A stretch of DNA of 64,000 nt from an uncultured Glaciecola sp. (GTDB lineage: Bacteria > Pseudomonadota > Gammaproteobacteria > Enterobacterales > Alteromonadaceae): assembly GCA_947496235.1 (NCBI GenBank), contig CANMCE010000002.1, forward strand, positions 372,001 through 436,000, given 5' to 3'. The notes beneath the pieces are model-generated. The model did no database searches. It was not told the DNA's origin and saw only the letters and a list, made by a program, of their open reading frames with translations. This document shows, in pieces, positions 36,247 through 46,164 of this stretch (the first letter of the stretch is position 1; each line of letters begins with the position of its first letter). The position numbers were made by a program, and so were the translations under genes.

Positions 36247-38175
36247 ATGATGCTATCACCTTTACGAATAGTAAGTCTTAGTTGTGTGTTATTTGTGCTT
36301 GTCGCTTGTGGCGGTACTTCAAAACAACAGGCTTCCATTTCAGAAGCGGATGCGACACCAAATGAACAACTCCCACAGGAACTTAAAAGAGGTGAGTTTA
36401 CTAATCCTTTGTTCCCTAATGGCGCTGATCCTTGGTTAGAATATTGGGATGGAAATTATTATTTAACCACCACCACTTGGACCAGCCAATTAGTAATGCG
36501 AAAATCGCCAACCCTTGCTGGTTTGGCAACCGCAACACCGGTGAATGTCTGGTCTTCTACTGACCCCGAGCGCTGTTGTAATTTTTGGGCGTTTGAGTTT
36601 CATCGTCTAAAAGGTCCCAACGGTTTTCGCTGGTATATGATGTATACCGCAGGTCAAGATGGTACTTTAGATCATCAACACTTAAACGTATTAGAAAGCG
36701 TTGGTGACGATCCCATGGGGCCATACGAATACAAGGGTGCCCTTATGCCCGACGTATGGAATATTGATGGTAATTACTTACAAACCGATGATGCTTTATA
36801 TGTCATTTACTCTCAATGGCAAGGGGATGAGCAATTAAATATTATTGCCGAAATGGAAAATCCTTGGACCTTAAAAGCGGATGTTGAACATACCATTATT
36901 ACTCGTCCTGAACTCGATTGGGAAATCAGCGGTCGCAAAGTAACCGAAGGTGCTGAAATTTTGCAGCACAACGGCAGAACTTTTATGACCTATTCAGGTA
37001 GTTTCTGTAATACGCCAGACTATAAGCTCGGATTGCTTGAACTTGTAGGCGAAGATCCCATGAATGCTGATCATTGGAAAAAGTTTAAACAGCCGGTGTT
37101 TGAAAGAACAGAAACTGTGTTTGGACCGGGCCATAACGGCTTCTTTACCTCGCCAGATGGCACCGAAGATTGGCTTGTATATCATGGTAATGATTCGGTT
37201 GAGCACGGTTGTAGCGCTACTCGTTCCCTTCGAGCACAAAAGTTTACTTGGAATGAGGATGGCACACCTATTTTTGGCAAACCCCTAACACCAGGTGTTG
37301 TTGTAGCCCCTCCTTCTGGTGAAGATGGTCCATTAGTTACTCGCGTGCAAGGTCAACGTTATCATCTGGTCAATGCAACCAGCGAACTTTGCTTAGACAC
37401 TTCCCCTGATCCTCAGAGCAACCGTGCTATTCAACGTGCTTGTACAGGCACTAATGGTCAATGGGTGCTGGATGCAACCGACAGCGGATTCGTAAGGTTG
37501 GCAAACAGAGAAGACAGCAAATTTTTAGAAATCACTGGTTGTAGCGATGCAAATAATGCACAAGCTCAAACCGCCGCTTGGCGCAATAATGATTGCCAGC
37601 AATGGAAGGTAGCTCCAGGACAAGACGGTCATGTCACTATCGTTAACCGCGAAACACAAAAACCTTTAGCTGTGGCAGGTTGTTCCGCTGGGGAAAATCA
37701 AGCGGTGTTGCAAGGCGATGCGGCTTGTGATCAATGGCGATTACAACCTGTAGGTGAGGTGGCGTTGGTCAGTCAACAAAGTGGCAAAACCCTATCTATA
37801 GAAAGTTGTGAAGATCACATTGGCAATAATATCGAACAACAAGCTTATACCTATGCGGCCTGCCAAAAGTGGGTTTTTTCTCCTACTGATACCGGATTCA
37901 TGGCGTTAAAACCAAGCCAAGACAGCGAAGCCTGTGTCGGGGTTGAGGACAATGCCGTAGTACCCGGTGCGAATTTGGCGTTGACGTCCTGTTCAGAAAA
38001 AACCGCTCAATGGCGTATTCGTCCGGTAGATGGCGGCGGCGTCATGTTGATGAATCGCTATATCCGTCAAGCAATGGGACTTGCCAATTGCGGATTAGCA
38101 GAAGGAACAAATGTAGCGCAACAGCCAGATTTAGGCACAGATTGCCAAGTGTTTCACTTACGCGAGCCCAATTAA
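36247..38175 (+). CDS. GH43 arabinofuranosidase with ricin-type lectin tail, lipoprotein
   Basis: A 642-residue lipoprotein: the lipobox is LVAC at about residue 21. The GH43 five-blade propeller spans about 50-360, with the base Asp in NGADPWLEYW, a middle Asp in NYLQTDDALY and the acid Glu in VTEGAEILQ. A ricin-B-like beta-trefoil (about 375-640) contains repeated QxW-type segments (QWVLDATDSGFVRL, QQWKVAP, DQWRLQP, QKWVFSP, QWRIRP). It probably removes arabinofuranose from arabinan or arabinoxylan at the cell surface. It follows galM by 43 bp. Confidence 0.88.
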   Translation: MMLSPLRIVSLSCVLFVLVACGGTSKQQASISEADATPNEQLPQELKRGEFTNPLFPNGADPWLEYWDGNYYLTTTTWTSQLVMRKSPTLAGLATATPVNVWSSTDPERCCNFWAFEFHRLKGPNGFRWYMMYTAGQDGTLDHQHLNVLESVGDDPMGPYEYKGALMPDVWNIDGNYLQTDDALYVIYSQWQGDEQLNIIAEMENPWTLKADVEHTIITRPELDWEISGRKVTEGAEILQHNGRTFMTYSGSFCNTPDYKLGLLELVGEDPMNADHWKKFKQPVFERTETVFGPGHNGFFTSPDGTEDWLVYHGNDSVEHGCSATRSLRAQKFTWNEDGTPIFGKPLTPGVVVAPPSGEDGPLVTRVQGQRYHLVNATSELCLDTSPDPQSNRAIQRACTGTNGQWVLDATDSGFVRLANREDSKFLEITGCSDANNAQAQTAAWRNNDCQQWKVAPGQDGHVTIVNRETQKPLAVAGCSAGENQAVLQGDAACDQWRLQPVGEVALVSQQSGKTLSIESCEDHIGNNIEQQAYTYAACQKWVFSPTDTGFMALKPSQDSEACVGVEDNAVVPGANLALTSCSEKTAQWRIRPVDGGGVMLMNRYIRQAMGLANCGLAEGTNVAQQPDLGTDCQVFHLREPN

Positions 38176-38246
38176 CAGGCTTTTATAAGCAAGGTTACTG
38201 ACCACGAGAGGTTGGTGGTTTATGTCTTTATATCGGAATTAGAAGT

Positions 38247-39584
38247 ATGCAATCACAAAAATTATCGACGGTAGAAAAAGTGGGTTTTGGCGCTGGAGAT
38301 ATGGCAGTAAATGTCATGGTGGCGGCATTGTTTTACTTTATGTCGTTTTTCTACACGGATGTGTATGGCCTAAAACCGGTAGATATGGGCATTTTATTTC
38401 TTGTTGCACGATTTGTAGATGCCTTTACAGATCCCTTAATGGGAATTATCACTGACAAGGTGCGAACTCGATGGGGACAATTTCGTCACTGGTTCCTATT
38501 TTTGTCGGTTCCATATGGTTTGTCTGTTGTCTTGCTATTTACCACACCGGATTTTGATTACAACATGAAGCTGGTGTGGGCATATGTGACCTATTTGTTT
38601 GCGACCTTGATGTTTACCGGGGTGGCAATTCCTTATATTTCTTACATTGGTGTGCTAACCGCCGATCCAAAAGAACGTTTATCCGCCAATGGTTATCGAA
38701 TGTTTTTCGCTAAAATTGCCAATGTGGTTATTGTGTTTTCTGTGCCTCTATTAGCTAATAATTGGGGTAATGGCAGCATAGCTTCGGGTTATCAGCTGGC
38801 GATGATTTTAGTGTCGGTTTGCGCGGTTGGACTTTTCTTATTCTGCTTTTTCACCACCAAAGAGAGAATCACGCATTCAGGTGAACAAGAGAATATTTTA
38901 AAGCAACTTAAAGTACTGCTTAAAAACGATCAGTGGGTGTTGTTATGCATAGCTTGTGTGCTTGGTACTTTAGGTTATGCAATTCGTGGCAGTGTTGCTA
39001 TGTATTATGCTACTTATTACCTGGGTGCTCCTGATCTCGCTGGGACTTTCACCAGTGCAGGCATTGCAGCCTCAATCGTATCTATGGTGGCCAGTACTTG
39101 GATCACCAAGCGCTATTGCAAAATAAAGCTGTTTAGATACTCCCAAATTGCTGTGTTATTTATCTCAGTTGCTATGTACTTTGCGGTGCAACCTGGGGAT
39201 ATTATGTTAGCTTTTATTCTCTACATATTATTATCTTTTGTAGTTGATTTACATGCTCCCGTATTTTGGTCGGCCATCGCTGAAGCGGTTGACTACGGAG
39301 AAATCAAAGACAAAGTGCGCGCCTCAGGATTGTCTTTTGGCGGCATCTCTTTTTGCCAGAAAGCCGGTGGTGGATTAGCAGGTTTAACCGGCGGTTTATT
39401 GCTCGAATTTTATCAATACCAACCCAATGTCGCACAAAGTGATTTTACACTAACAGGTTTAGCACTAATGCTAACCATAATTCCTGGGGTGTTTCATGCA
39501 TTGCTGGGCTTTGTTTTATTTAAATACAAAATTACCGACGGTTATTACACCAATATGGTGTCGCAACAGCGTTTGCCTGAATAA
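38247..39584 (+). CDS. GPH-family sugar/cation symporter
   Basis: A 445-residue, 12-helix transporter of the glycoside-pentoside-hexuronide family. The N-terminal KVGFGAGDMAVN and DAFTDPLMGIITDKVRTRWGQFRHW are diagnostic, and residues 340-370 include WSAIAEAVDYGEIKDKVRASG. It most likely takes up arabinose or arabino-oligosaccharides with Na+ or H+. It lies between two GH43 genes, 71 bp after the lipoprotein and 24 bp before the cytoplasmic enzyme. Confidence 0.88.
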   Translation: MQSQKLSTVEKVGFGAGDMAVNVMVAALFYFMSFFYTDVYGLKPVDMGILFLVARFVDAFTDPLMGIITDKVRTRWGQFRHWFLFLSVPYGLSVVLLFTTPDFDYNMKLVWAYVTYLFATLMFTGVAIPYISYIGVLTADPKERLSANGYRMFFAKIANVVIVFSVPLLANNWGNGSIASGYQLAMILVSVCAVGLFLFCFFTTKERITHSGEQENILKQLKVLLKNDQWVLLCIACVLGTLGYAIRGSVAMYYATYYLGAPDLAGTFTSAGIAASIVSMVASTWITKRYCKIKLFRYSQIAVLFISVAMYFAVQPGDIMLAFILYILLSFVVDLHAPVFWSAIAEAVDYGEIKDKVRASGLSFGGISFCQKAGGGLAGLTGGLLLEFYQYQPNVAQSDFTLTGLALMLTIIPGVFHALLGFVLFKYKITDGYYTNMVSQQRLPE

Positions 39585-39608
39585 CCCTTATATTAAATAG
39601 GTAACAAT

Positions 39609-40553
39609 ATGACAGATATTCCAAAACCTTTAATTCCTCAAAGAGCAGATCCTTATGTACATAAACATACGGATGGCTTTTACTACTTCACTGCTTCCGT
39701 ACCGGCTTATGACGGCATTGAATTAAGACGAGCGACCAGTTTACAAGGTTTGGCAGACGCAGAAACTGTGATGGTCTGGACTAAACCAGATACCGGTCCT
39801 TACAGTGACCTAATTTGGGCGCCTGAGATTCATTTTAATGAAGGGGCTTGGTACGTGTATTTTGCTGCAGCACCGAGTCGTGAAATCAAATATGATTTAT
39901 TTCAACATCGTATGTACGCCATTAGCTGCAAAGACGATAATCCATTAACTGGTGAATGGACCTTCTGCGGACAGATTGAAACCCCTTGGGATACCTTCTG
40001 CTTAGATGCCACAACTTTTTACCACAACGACGAACTCTATTATTGCTGGGCGCAAAAAGAACCAGGAATCCGAGGTAACTCTAACTTGTATTTGTCTAAA
40101 ATGGCCAGCCCAACACAAATTACAGGTGAAATAGCGCGCTTAACCATTCCTGAATTACCTTGGGAGATAGTTGGATTTTGGGTGAATGAGGGGCCTAATG
40201 TTCTCAAACGTAATGGTAAGATTTTTTTAACTTATTCAGCCAGCGCCACTGATGAAAATTATGCCATGGGACTGCTTCATGCATCCCTCGACAGTGACCT
40301 CTTAGATCCCAATTCTTGGACCAAAGAGCAGTCTCCGGTATTTTTGACCAATGAGCCTTTAAGCATGTTTGGGCCCGGTCATAACAGTTTCACCCAAGAT
40401 GAAGATGGTAATGACATTCTGGTCTATCACTGTCGTCAGTATACCGAAATAGAAGGCGATCCCTTATGGAACCCTGATCGACATACCTTTATTAAAAAAC
40501 TGCGTTGGGATGACAATGGCATGCCAATTTTCGGTAAACCCGGAGAAGATTAG
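39609..40553 (+). CDS. Cytoplasmic GH43 arabinofuranosidase
   Basis: A 314-residue GH43 protein without a signal peptide, so it should act on imported oligosaccharides. Key positions are the base Asp in QRADPYVHKH, the middle Asp in FCLDATTFYH and the acid Glu in WVNEGPNVLK. Close similarity of layout to exo-alpha-1,5-L-arabinofuranosidases (GH43_26 type) is seen in the IWAPEIHF and GPGHNSFTQDEDG motifs. It sits 22 bp before the GH127 gene. Confidence 0.88.
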   Translation: MTDIPKPLIPQRADPYVHKHTDGFYYFTASVPAYDGIELRRATSLQGLADAETVMVWTKPDTGPYSDLIWAPEIHFNEGAWYVYFAAAPSREIKYDLFQHRMYAISCKDDNPLTGEWTFCGQIETPWDTFCLDATTFYHNDELYYCWAQKEPGIRGNSNLYLSKMASPTQITGEIARLTIPELPWEIVGFWVNEGPNVLKRNGKIFLTYSASATDENYAMGLLHASLDSDLLDPNSWTKEQSPVFLTNEPLSMFGPGHNSFTQDEDGNDILVYHCRQYTEIEGDPLWNPDRHTFIKKLRWDDNGMPIFGKPGED

Positions 40554-40575
40554 GCGCTAAGAGCAAAGGCAGAAT

Positions 40576-43017
40576 ATGAAATTTTCTATATTGGTAACAG
40601 CGCTGCTGACCATTGTAATTGGAGTGACGGGTTGCAACACTAAGTCGTCAGACTCAACATCGAATAATGAAGCTTTAGTACAGATTGACGAGCAGCAAAG
40701 GTTGTTTAGCTTACATCAGGTTTCCTTAACAGAAGGGCCTTTTGCACACGCCCAACAGACCAATATCGAATACCTATTAGCAATGTCTCCGGACCGCTTA
40801 TTAGCGCCCTATTTAAAGGAAGCTGGAATTGAAGCTAAAGCGCCAGCCTATGGCAACTGGGAAAGTTCAGGTTTAGACGGCCATATCGGTGGACACTATT
40901 TAACCGCTTTGAGTTTAGCTTGGGCTGCAAGCGGAGAACAAAGCATAAAAGAACGCCTTGATTATATGGTGGGGCAATTGTACCAAGCGCAAAAGGCCAA
41001 CAAGGGGTATTTAGGTGGCATCCCCAATGGTAAAGAAATATGGGCACAAATACGCGAGGGTAATATATCGGCAGGTTCATTTAGTTTAAATAATCGCTGG
41101 GTACCACTTTATAACATCGATAAAATTTACCACGGTCTTTATGATGCCCATGTGATTGGGAAAAATGACTTAGCAAAAAGCATGTTATTTGATTTGGGCG
41201 AATGGATGTTAGAGGTAACTCAAAAGCTTTCCGATGAACAAATTCAGCAAATGTTGCATTCAGAGCATGGTGGTTTAAATGATGTTTTCGCCAAAATGGC
41301 CGCGCTGTATGACGATTCTCGATTTTTACATTTGGCAGAAAAGTTTACCCACCAGAGAATCTTACAACCTTTGATGGCACAAAAAGATGAACTAACTGGA
41401 TTACATGCTAATACGCAGATTCCTAAAGTTGTCGGAATTATGCAAATTGCGGGCATGAATCAAGACGAAGCTTGGGTCGCAGCTGCGAAGTATTTCTGGG
41501 AAAACGTAACCCAAAAGCGGTCGGTTTCCATTGGTGGCAACAGTGTAAAAGAGCATTTTCACGATGCAGATAACTTTACTGCCATGATAGATGATATTGA
41601 GGGGCCTGAAACCTGCAATACCTACAATATGCTTAAATTGAGCAAAGCCCTTTTCCTGCATACCGGAGACACTAGGTATCTGGATTATTACGAAAAAGCG
41701 ACTTACAACCATATTCTTTCATCTCAACATCCAGACCATGGCGGTTTGGTTTATTTCACCTCAATGCGTCCTGGGCATTTCAGAAAATATTCTTCAGTAC
41801 ATGATTCTATGTGGTGTTGTGTCGGCTCGGGTATTGAAAATCACAGTAAGTACGCTGAGTTGATTTACACCCATAATGATCAGGCACTATGGGTCAATTT
41901 GTTTATGGGATCACTGCTTACTTGGGAAGATAAAAACCTAAAATTAGAGATGCAGACGGCGTTTCCAGATAAGCAAAACGTGACCTTAACGGTGAACGCG
42001 AAAAATGACGAAAAGCTCGGACGTTTTACTTTGAATTTACGAGTACCTGAATGGATTCAAGGTGACTTTGCAGTCTCTATAAATGGCAATAGAGCCCAAG
42101 GCATTAAAAAACAAGGTTACCTAAGCTTGCAGCGAGAATGGCTGAATGGTGACAAGATTACTTTTTCATTAAATGCCCAATTGATAGTTGAACAATTGCC
42201 TGATGGCCAAGATTATTATTCCATCACTTATGGACCTGTGGTGTTAGCAACACCAATAGCTGCGTTTGCAGAGGAAACATTAAACCTGATTTCCGGGGAT
42301 GGGCGAATGGATCACGTGGCTGTAGGGGCTGTTTGTCCTCCAGAAGCTATTCCAGTGATGTTGGACGAACCTGAAAAATTTATACAATCACTAACCCGTA
42401 CATCAAGTGAACAGTTAGTATTCCAAACGGATTCTAGGAATGCAGTTGTTGCACAAAGTTTCTTAGATAATAAGCAGCCGATTTTGGTGCCGTTTTTCCG
42501 TTTGCATGATAGTCGTTATCAAGTGTATTGGCCCCAGCAATCTCCACAGGGATATGATAATTTTATTGCACAAGCAAAACAAAAAGCGGCGTTTGAGCAA
42601 GCAATTGAATCTATAACAATTGATCAAATCACTCCGGGGCAACAACAACCGGAAGTTGAGCACAATTTTGCTGGCGAAAATACACGCGCTGGCGTGAACG
42701 AAGGAAGACATTGGCGCGCCGCTCAAGGATGGTTCTCATATGTTCTAGACAACCAAGCAGGTGATGCCAAAAGTGTACGTATTACCTATTCTCGAAAGGA
42801 TGTTTGGCGTCATTTTAGTATTCTTCTAAATGATACCGAAATTGCCAAAGTTGCCCTTCCAGTCCCCAATGAACAAGCGGAATTTTATTCAGTTGATTAT
42901 CCTATTCCCGAAAATTTACAATCTCAAAAATCATTGGTCATCAAGTTCGAAGCTAACCCTGGTTCAACTGCTGGTGGTATATATGGCATTCGTTTGTTAA
43001 GAGAATACAGTCAGTAA
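40576..43017 (+). CDS. GH127 beta-L-arabinofuranosidase, lipoprotein
   Basis: An 813-residue exported protein with lipobox VTGC (Cys20). The alpha/alpha-barrel catalytic domain shows the family's zinc and nucleophile residues: Glu345 and Cys347 in GPETCNTYNM and Cys414/Cys415 in SMWCCVGSGIENH. Beta-sandwich domains follow. GH127 enzymes cleave beta-L-arabinofuranosides such as those of hydroxyproline-linked arabinans, unlike the alpha-linkages addressed by the GH43 proteins, widening the substrate range. It is the last gene of the plus-strand arabinan operon. Confidence 0.88.
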   Translation: MKFSILVTALLTIVIGVTGCNTKSSDSTSNNEALVQIDEQQRLFSLHQVSLTEGPFAHAQQTNIEYLLAMSPDRLLAPYLKEAGIEAKAPAYGNWESSGLDGHIGGHYLTALSLAWAASGEQSIKERLDYMVGQLYQAQKANKGYLGGIPNGKEIWAQIREGNISAGSFSLNNRWVPLYNIDKIYHGLYDAHVIGKNDLAKSMLFDLGEWMLEVTQKLSDEQIQQMLHSEHGGLNDVFAKMAALYDDSRFLHLAEKFTHQRILQPLMAQKDELTGLHANTQIPKVVGIMQIAGMNQDEAWVAAAKYFWENVTQKRSVSIGGNSVKEHFHDADNFTAMIDDIEGPETCNTYNMLKLSKALFLHTGDTRYLDYYEKATYNHILSSQHPDHGGLVYFTSMRPGHFRKYSSVHDSMWCCVGSGIENHSKYAELIYTHNDQALWVNLFMGSLLTWEDKNLKLEMQTAFPDKQNVTLTVNAKNDEKLGRFTLNLRVPEWIQGDFAVSINGNRAQGIKKQGYLSLQREWLNGDKITFSLNAQLIVEQLPDGQDYYSITYGPVVLATPIAAFAEETLNLISGDGRMDHVAVGAVCPPEAIPVMLDEPEKFIQSLTRTSSEQLVFQTDSRNAVVAQSFLDNKQPILVPFFRLHDSRYQVYWPQQSPQGYDNFIAQAKQKAAFEQAIESITIDQITPGQQQPEVEHNFAGENTRAGVNEGRHWRAAQGWFSYVLDNQAGDAKSVRITYSRKDVWRHFSILLNDTEIAKVALPVPNEQAEFYSVDYPIPENLQSQKSLVIKFEANPGSTAGGIYGIRLLREYSQ

Positions 43018-43063
43018 GAGGCTGTGTTCTCGACATACATATACAACTTAAAACCGAACTAAC

Positions 43064-43085
43064 AATGGAGCCGTAGTTCATTATT
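43064..43085. repeat. Single copy of the GGAGCCGTAGTTCA repeat
   Basis: A 22-bp copy of the motif GGAGCCGTAGTTCATTATT (preceded by AAT) lies between the GH127 gene and the stop codon of a minus-strand gene. The same motif occurs several times at 48713-48857, over 5 kb away. Confidence 0.6.
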
Positions 43086-43703
43086 TTAATATCTGAGCAC
43101 AACAAACCCTAAATAATAAAGGCCAAAGCCTACAAACAAGCAAAACGCCACCTGATAATAATTAACAACAGGAGGATTGGTTTTAAAATATTGGTCAACG
43201 CTTTGGATCAAAGTAGATAAATAACTTGGACTTACTTGATTGTCAGGTTTTAGTACAACTCTACCATTAGCAGTCGAGCTCGAGATTGAAATAGCACCAG
43301 GGCTATCGATAAAGCTGATTCGGGATTGCTTTTTATCGTAATGAATTTGATTCTCAGGCACCGAGGAATAAATAGCATTTAAAACCGCCTTTTCGTCTAC
43401 AAAGTGCAATACATAATAAGTGGAAGTGACAAAGCGCTTTATGAATATCACCAATAAGAAAATAACCAACAATGTAAAAATTCTATTTATGGTTGTTGGC
43501 GATATATCGGTAAATGTAGAAGGCTTTAAGACAATGCGATCCACAGCAAATAGCGTTAGGGCACAGAAATAAAAAAGTAAATAACCACGAACAGTATTCG
43601 GAGAAAGTATTGGAGGTCTTTTCTTAAAGAAAACCCAAAGAGCAGAGGCTATAAAAATGGTTCCTAGCACCACAGAGAGCCAAAATGTTATTGAATAATG
43701 CAT
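43086..43703 (-). CDS. Unknown membrane protein (205 aa)
   Basis: Four hydrophobic helices near residues 8-25, 42-60, 72-92 and 185-203 flank a central soluble part (105-180) with short strands (NQIHYDKKQSRISFIDSPGAISIS). No family is recognised. It stands alone between the GH127 and the minus-strand arabinanase genes and points back at the plus-strand operon, with a copy of the dispersed repeat touching its stop codon. Confidence 0.6.
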   Translation of the reverse strand: MHYSITFWLSVVLGTIFIASALWVFFKKRPPILSPNTVRGYLLFYFCALTLFAVDRIVLKPSTFTDISPTTINRIFTLLVIFLLVIFIKRFVTSTYYVLHFVDEKAVLNAIYSSVPENQIHYDKKQSRISFIDSPGAISISSSTANGRVVLKPDNQVSPSYLSTLIQSVDQYFKTNPPVVNYYQVAFCLFVGFGLYYLGFVVLRY

Positions 43704-43781
43704 TACGTTTCCCTACGCTTAATTAGCACATGTACACGAGTGTAGATGAACTTATAAAAATCGCAAGTCACCTGAACAAAG

Positions 43782-44807
43782 CTAGGGTTTAAGTGCTGTT
43801 TTTCTATGATCCAAATCGGTAGAGTCAACAACAGGCCACCCATCTTCCCACGTCATGGGCAATATACGTAATTTCTGTTTACCGTTATCGGCCGTTTCAT
43901 AGGCGTGAAGTACTAGATAATCCTTGCCGTCAAAGGTATAAGCTGCATTATGGCCAAGGGCCACCCAGTTGTCATTACCCTCAATAACTAGTGTGCCTCC
44001 TCCTTGATTCATCGGCTTACCCTCTTTATCGATATAGGGGCCGGTAACAGATTTTGAGCGACCAACACGCACATTGTAAGTGCTATCCATTCCGCGACAA
44101 CATTTATCAAAGGACACAAACAGATAATAATAGTCGTTCTTTTTGAAAATATAAGGTGCCTCAATTGCCCCTGTACCTGCATTCGCATCGTCTGTAGAAC
44201 TGGATGGGCGCTTGGCAATGGTGTGCCATTCTTGCGGTTCGGCAATGCGCACTAAATCATCTTCTAATTTTACGAGTTTTAAACCTTCCCAAAATGAGCC
44301 AAAACTCATCCATGCATTGCCTTGTTCGTCTTCAATAATTGCCGGATCTATCGCATTCCAATGATCGCGGTTGGGAACGGATTGTAGGACTATTCCGTGA
44401 TCAACCCATTGATATTCAGGTGACTTAGGGTCAAGGGTTTTATTCACCGTAACCCCAATACCTGAAGTATTTTTACCAAATGCAGAAACAGAGTAATAAA
44501 GATAAAACTTACCATTTTTCTGGTAAATATCAGGCGCCCATAAGTGGCCATTAAAACCTGGCGCTACCCTTTTCGCCCAGCTAGGCTCATCTGGAAACAC
44601 TCTACCTACAAGCGACCAATGAGTAAGATCTTTGGAGGCATAATAAGTAATTCCAGGCCCTGTACTAAAAACGTAGTAGGTATCGCTTTCCTTTGTCATT
44701 ACAGGATCATGTACTTCTACTTGCTTGGCGTTTGCGCACCCCAACAGGCTAAAAGTCACTATAGACACAAGCAAACGAAATAACAGGTTTTTAGAAATTG
44801 CTTTCAT
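43782..44807 (-). CDS. abnA: Endo-1,5-alpha-L-arabinanase, GH43, lipoprotein
   Basis: A 341-residue GH43 enzyme; I start at the ATG at 44807, which gives a normal lipoprotein signal (lipobox LLGC at about 21-24), over a TTG ten codons upstream. The propeller shows the base Asp in EVHDPVMTKESD, HLWAPDIYQKNGKFYLYYSVS, NAIDPAIIEDEQGN, and the acid Glu in AGTGAIEAPYIFK. These match arabinan endo-1,5-alpha-L-arabinosidases, which open the arabinan backbone. It is divergent from a second secreted GH43 gene across a 131-bp shared regulatory region. Confidence 0.88.
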   Translation of the reverse strand: MKAISKNLLFRLLVSIVTFSLLGCANAKQVEVHDPVMTKESDTYYVFSTGPGITYYASKDLTHWSLVGRVFPDEPSWAKRVAPGFNGHLWAPDIYQKNGKFYLYYSVSAFGKNTSGIGVTVNKTLDPKSPEYQWVDHGIVLQSVPNRDHWNAIDPAIIEDEQGNAWMSFGSFWEGLKLVKLEDDLVRIAEPQEWHTIAKRPSSSTDDANAGTGAIEAPYIFKKNDYYYLFVSFDKCCRGMDSTYNVRVGRSKSVTGPYIDKEGKPMNQGGGTLVIEGNDNWVALGHNAAYTFDGKDYLVLHAYETADNGKQKLRILPMTWEDGWPVVDSTDLDHRKTALKP

Positions 44808-44853
44808 AATAAAAATAGTCCAGTAATCAGAAGTCAATTTTATAAAAAAAATA

Positions 44854-44900
44854 ATTGTAACAATAAAGTGAATTAATTTGTATTACAATAATAATATTGT
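44854..44900. promoter_or_regulatory. Divergent arabinan regulatory region with dyads
   Basis: Between the divergent GH43 genes are ATTGTAACAAT (44854-44864), TTGTATTACAA (44878-44888) and an overlapping ACAAT-N6-ATTGT (44885-44900). All share ATTGT/ACAAT half-sites, which suggests a dimeric regulator. No promoter was fixed with confidence. Confidence 0.4.
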
Positions 44901-44938
44901 TAGCCTTTGTGTCCTAACAATAGGATTTTGAGGAAGTT

Positions 44939-45970
44939 ATGCGCAAACGGTTAGCTATACTTTTTTTGATAAATTTTTTGGTATTCCCACCCCTAATACA
45001 AGCTTCAAGCGCGCTAGGTGCTTCAGATAAATTAGCCCCAATCGATAATCCTATTGTGCCTCAACGCGCTGACCCTTGGCTAGTTCGAGATACTGATACC
45101 GGCTGTTACACTTTTATAGGCACATCTCCTGGTTTTAACAATATTGAGCTGCGACAAGCTTGTCGTTTGAACGACCTCAAATTTGCGACGCCAAAAGTGA
45201 TTTGGAGCAAAAAGCAATCTGGCCCCATGAGCGCAAATATTTGGGCGCCGGAATTACATTACATAGATGATGCTTGGTATATTTATTTTGCTGCGGGAGA
45301 TGTTGCCAAACCCTTTAGTATTCGCATGTATGTGCTTAAAAATGAAGCTGAGAATCCCATGCAAGGAAGTTGGCAAGAAATGGGGCAGATTAAAACCCAT
45401 GTAGATTCCTTTGCGTTAGACGCCACAACGTTTGAACATAAAGGTGTGCGATATTTAGTATGGGCACAACAAGATGCTGAAGCTAGTTATAATTCAGCGC
45501 TTTGGATTGCTGAAATGCAAAGTCCTACTGAAATTAAATTACCAGTGACCTTGTTAACCGAGCCAACTTTAGATTGGGAAATTCAGGGTTACAAAGTCAA
45601 TGAAGGGGCCGCAGTGATTCACCGTCATGGCAAAGTACTGATAACGTATTCGGCAAGTGCAACCGACCATCGTTATGCTATGGGATTATTGTGGGCCGAT
45701 GAAGATGACGACTTATTAAATCCCAACAGTTGGCATAAATCTGAAATGCCGATTTTTGACACTAATGAAAGCGTTGCGCGTTTTGGTCCGGGACATAATA
45801 GTTTTGTTAAAGCAGAAGATGGGGTAACAGATTTACTGATTTATCATGCCCGAGACTACAAAGAACTAAGAGGTACACCACTTACAGATCCAAATCGCCA
45901 TGCTAGAGCTAGAGTAATTTATTGGGATGCTAATGGTTTTCCAGTTTTACATTCACAAAATCTAGACTAA
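44939..45970 (+). CDS. Secreted GH43 arabinofuranosidase
   Basis: A 343-residue exported GH43 enzyme. Residues 1-24 are a signal peptide (cleavage near IQA), with TTTTGAGGAAG upstream of the ATG. The base Asp is in PQRADPWLVRD, the middle Asp in FALDATTFEH and the acid Glu in KVNEGAAVIHR; IWAPELHYID and FGPGHNSFVKAEDG also match. It is closely similar in motifs to the cytoplasmic enzyme at 39609, suggesting paralogues working in different compartments. Confidence 0.87.
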   Translation: MRKRLAILFLINFLVFPPLIQASSALGASDKLAPIDNPIVPQRADPWLVRDTDTGCYTFIGTSPGFNNIELRQACRLNDLKFATPKVIWSKKQSGPMSANIWAPELHYIDDAWYIYFAAGDVAKPFSIRMYVLKNEAENPMQGSWQEMGQIKTHVDSFALDATTFEHKGVRYLVWAQQDAEASYNSALWIAEMQSPTEIKLPVTLLTEPTLDWEIQGYKVNEGAAVIHRHGKVLITYSASATDHRYAMGLLWADEDDDLLNPNSWHKSEMPIFDTNESVARFGPGHNSFVKAEDGVTDLLIYHARDYKELRGTPLTDPNRHARARVIYWDANGFPVLHSQNLD

Positions 45971-45985
45971 TACTTATTACATTAT

Positions 45986-46039
45986 ATTGTTGGGACAATG
46001 TTATGGTATTAATTAAATTATGCGCATTGTCGATACAAT
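45986..46039. promoter_or_regulatory. Two identical ATTGT-N4-ACAAT dyads 40 bp apart
   Basis: ATTGT-TGGG-ACAAT (45986-45999) and ATTGT-CGAT-ACAAT (46026-46039) have identical arms and a 40-bp centre-to-centre spacing, close to four helical turns. They lie upstream of the GGDEF/EAL gene and share half-sites with the region at 44854-44900. Confidence 0.45.
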
Positions 46040-46164
46040 AATGGGAAGTATTAAGCTTTCATTAGCTGGAGACAATCCTCATCATTGCCACGAATACGCC
46101 AAGGCTACTTGCTCAAAGCATAATAGCTATATTTGTTAGTTCAATACTACTTATTTTAGTATTT

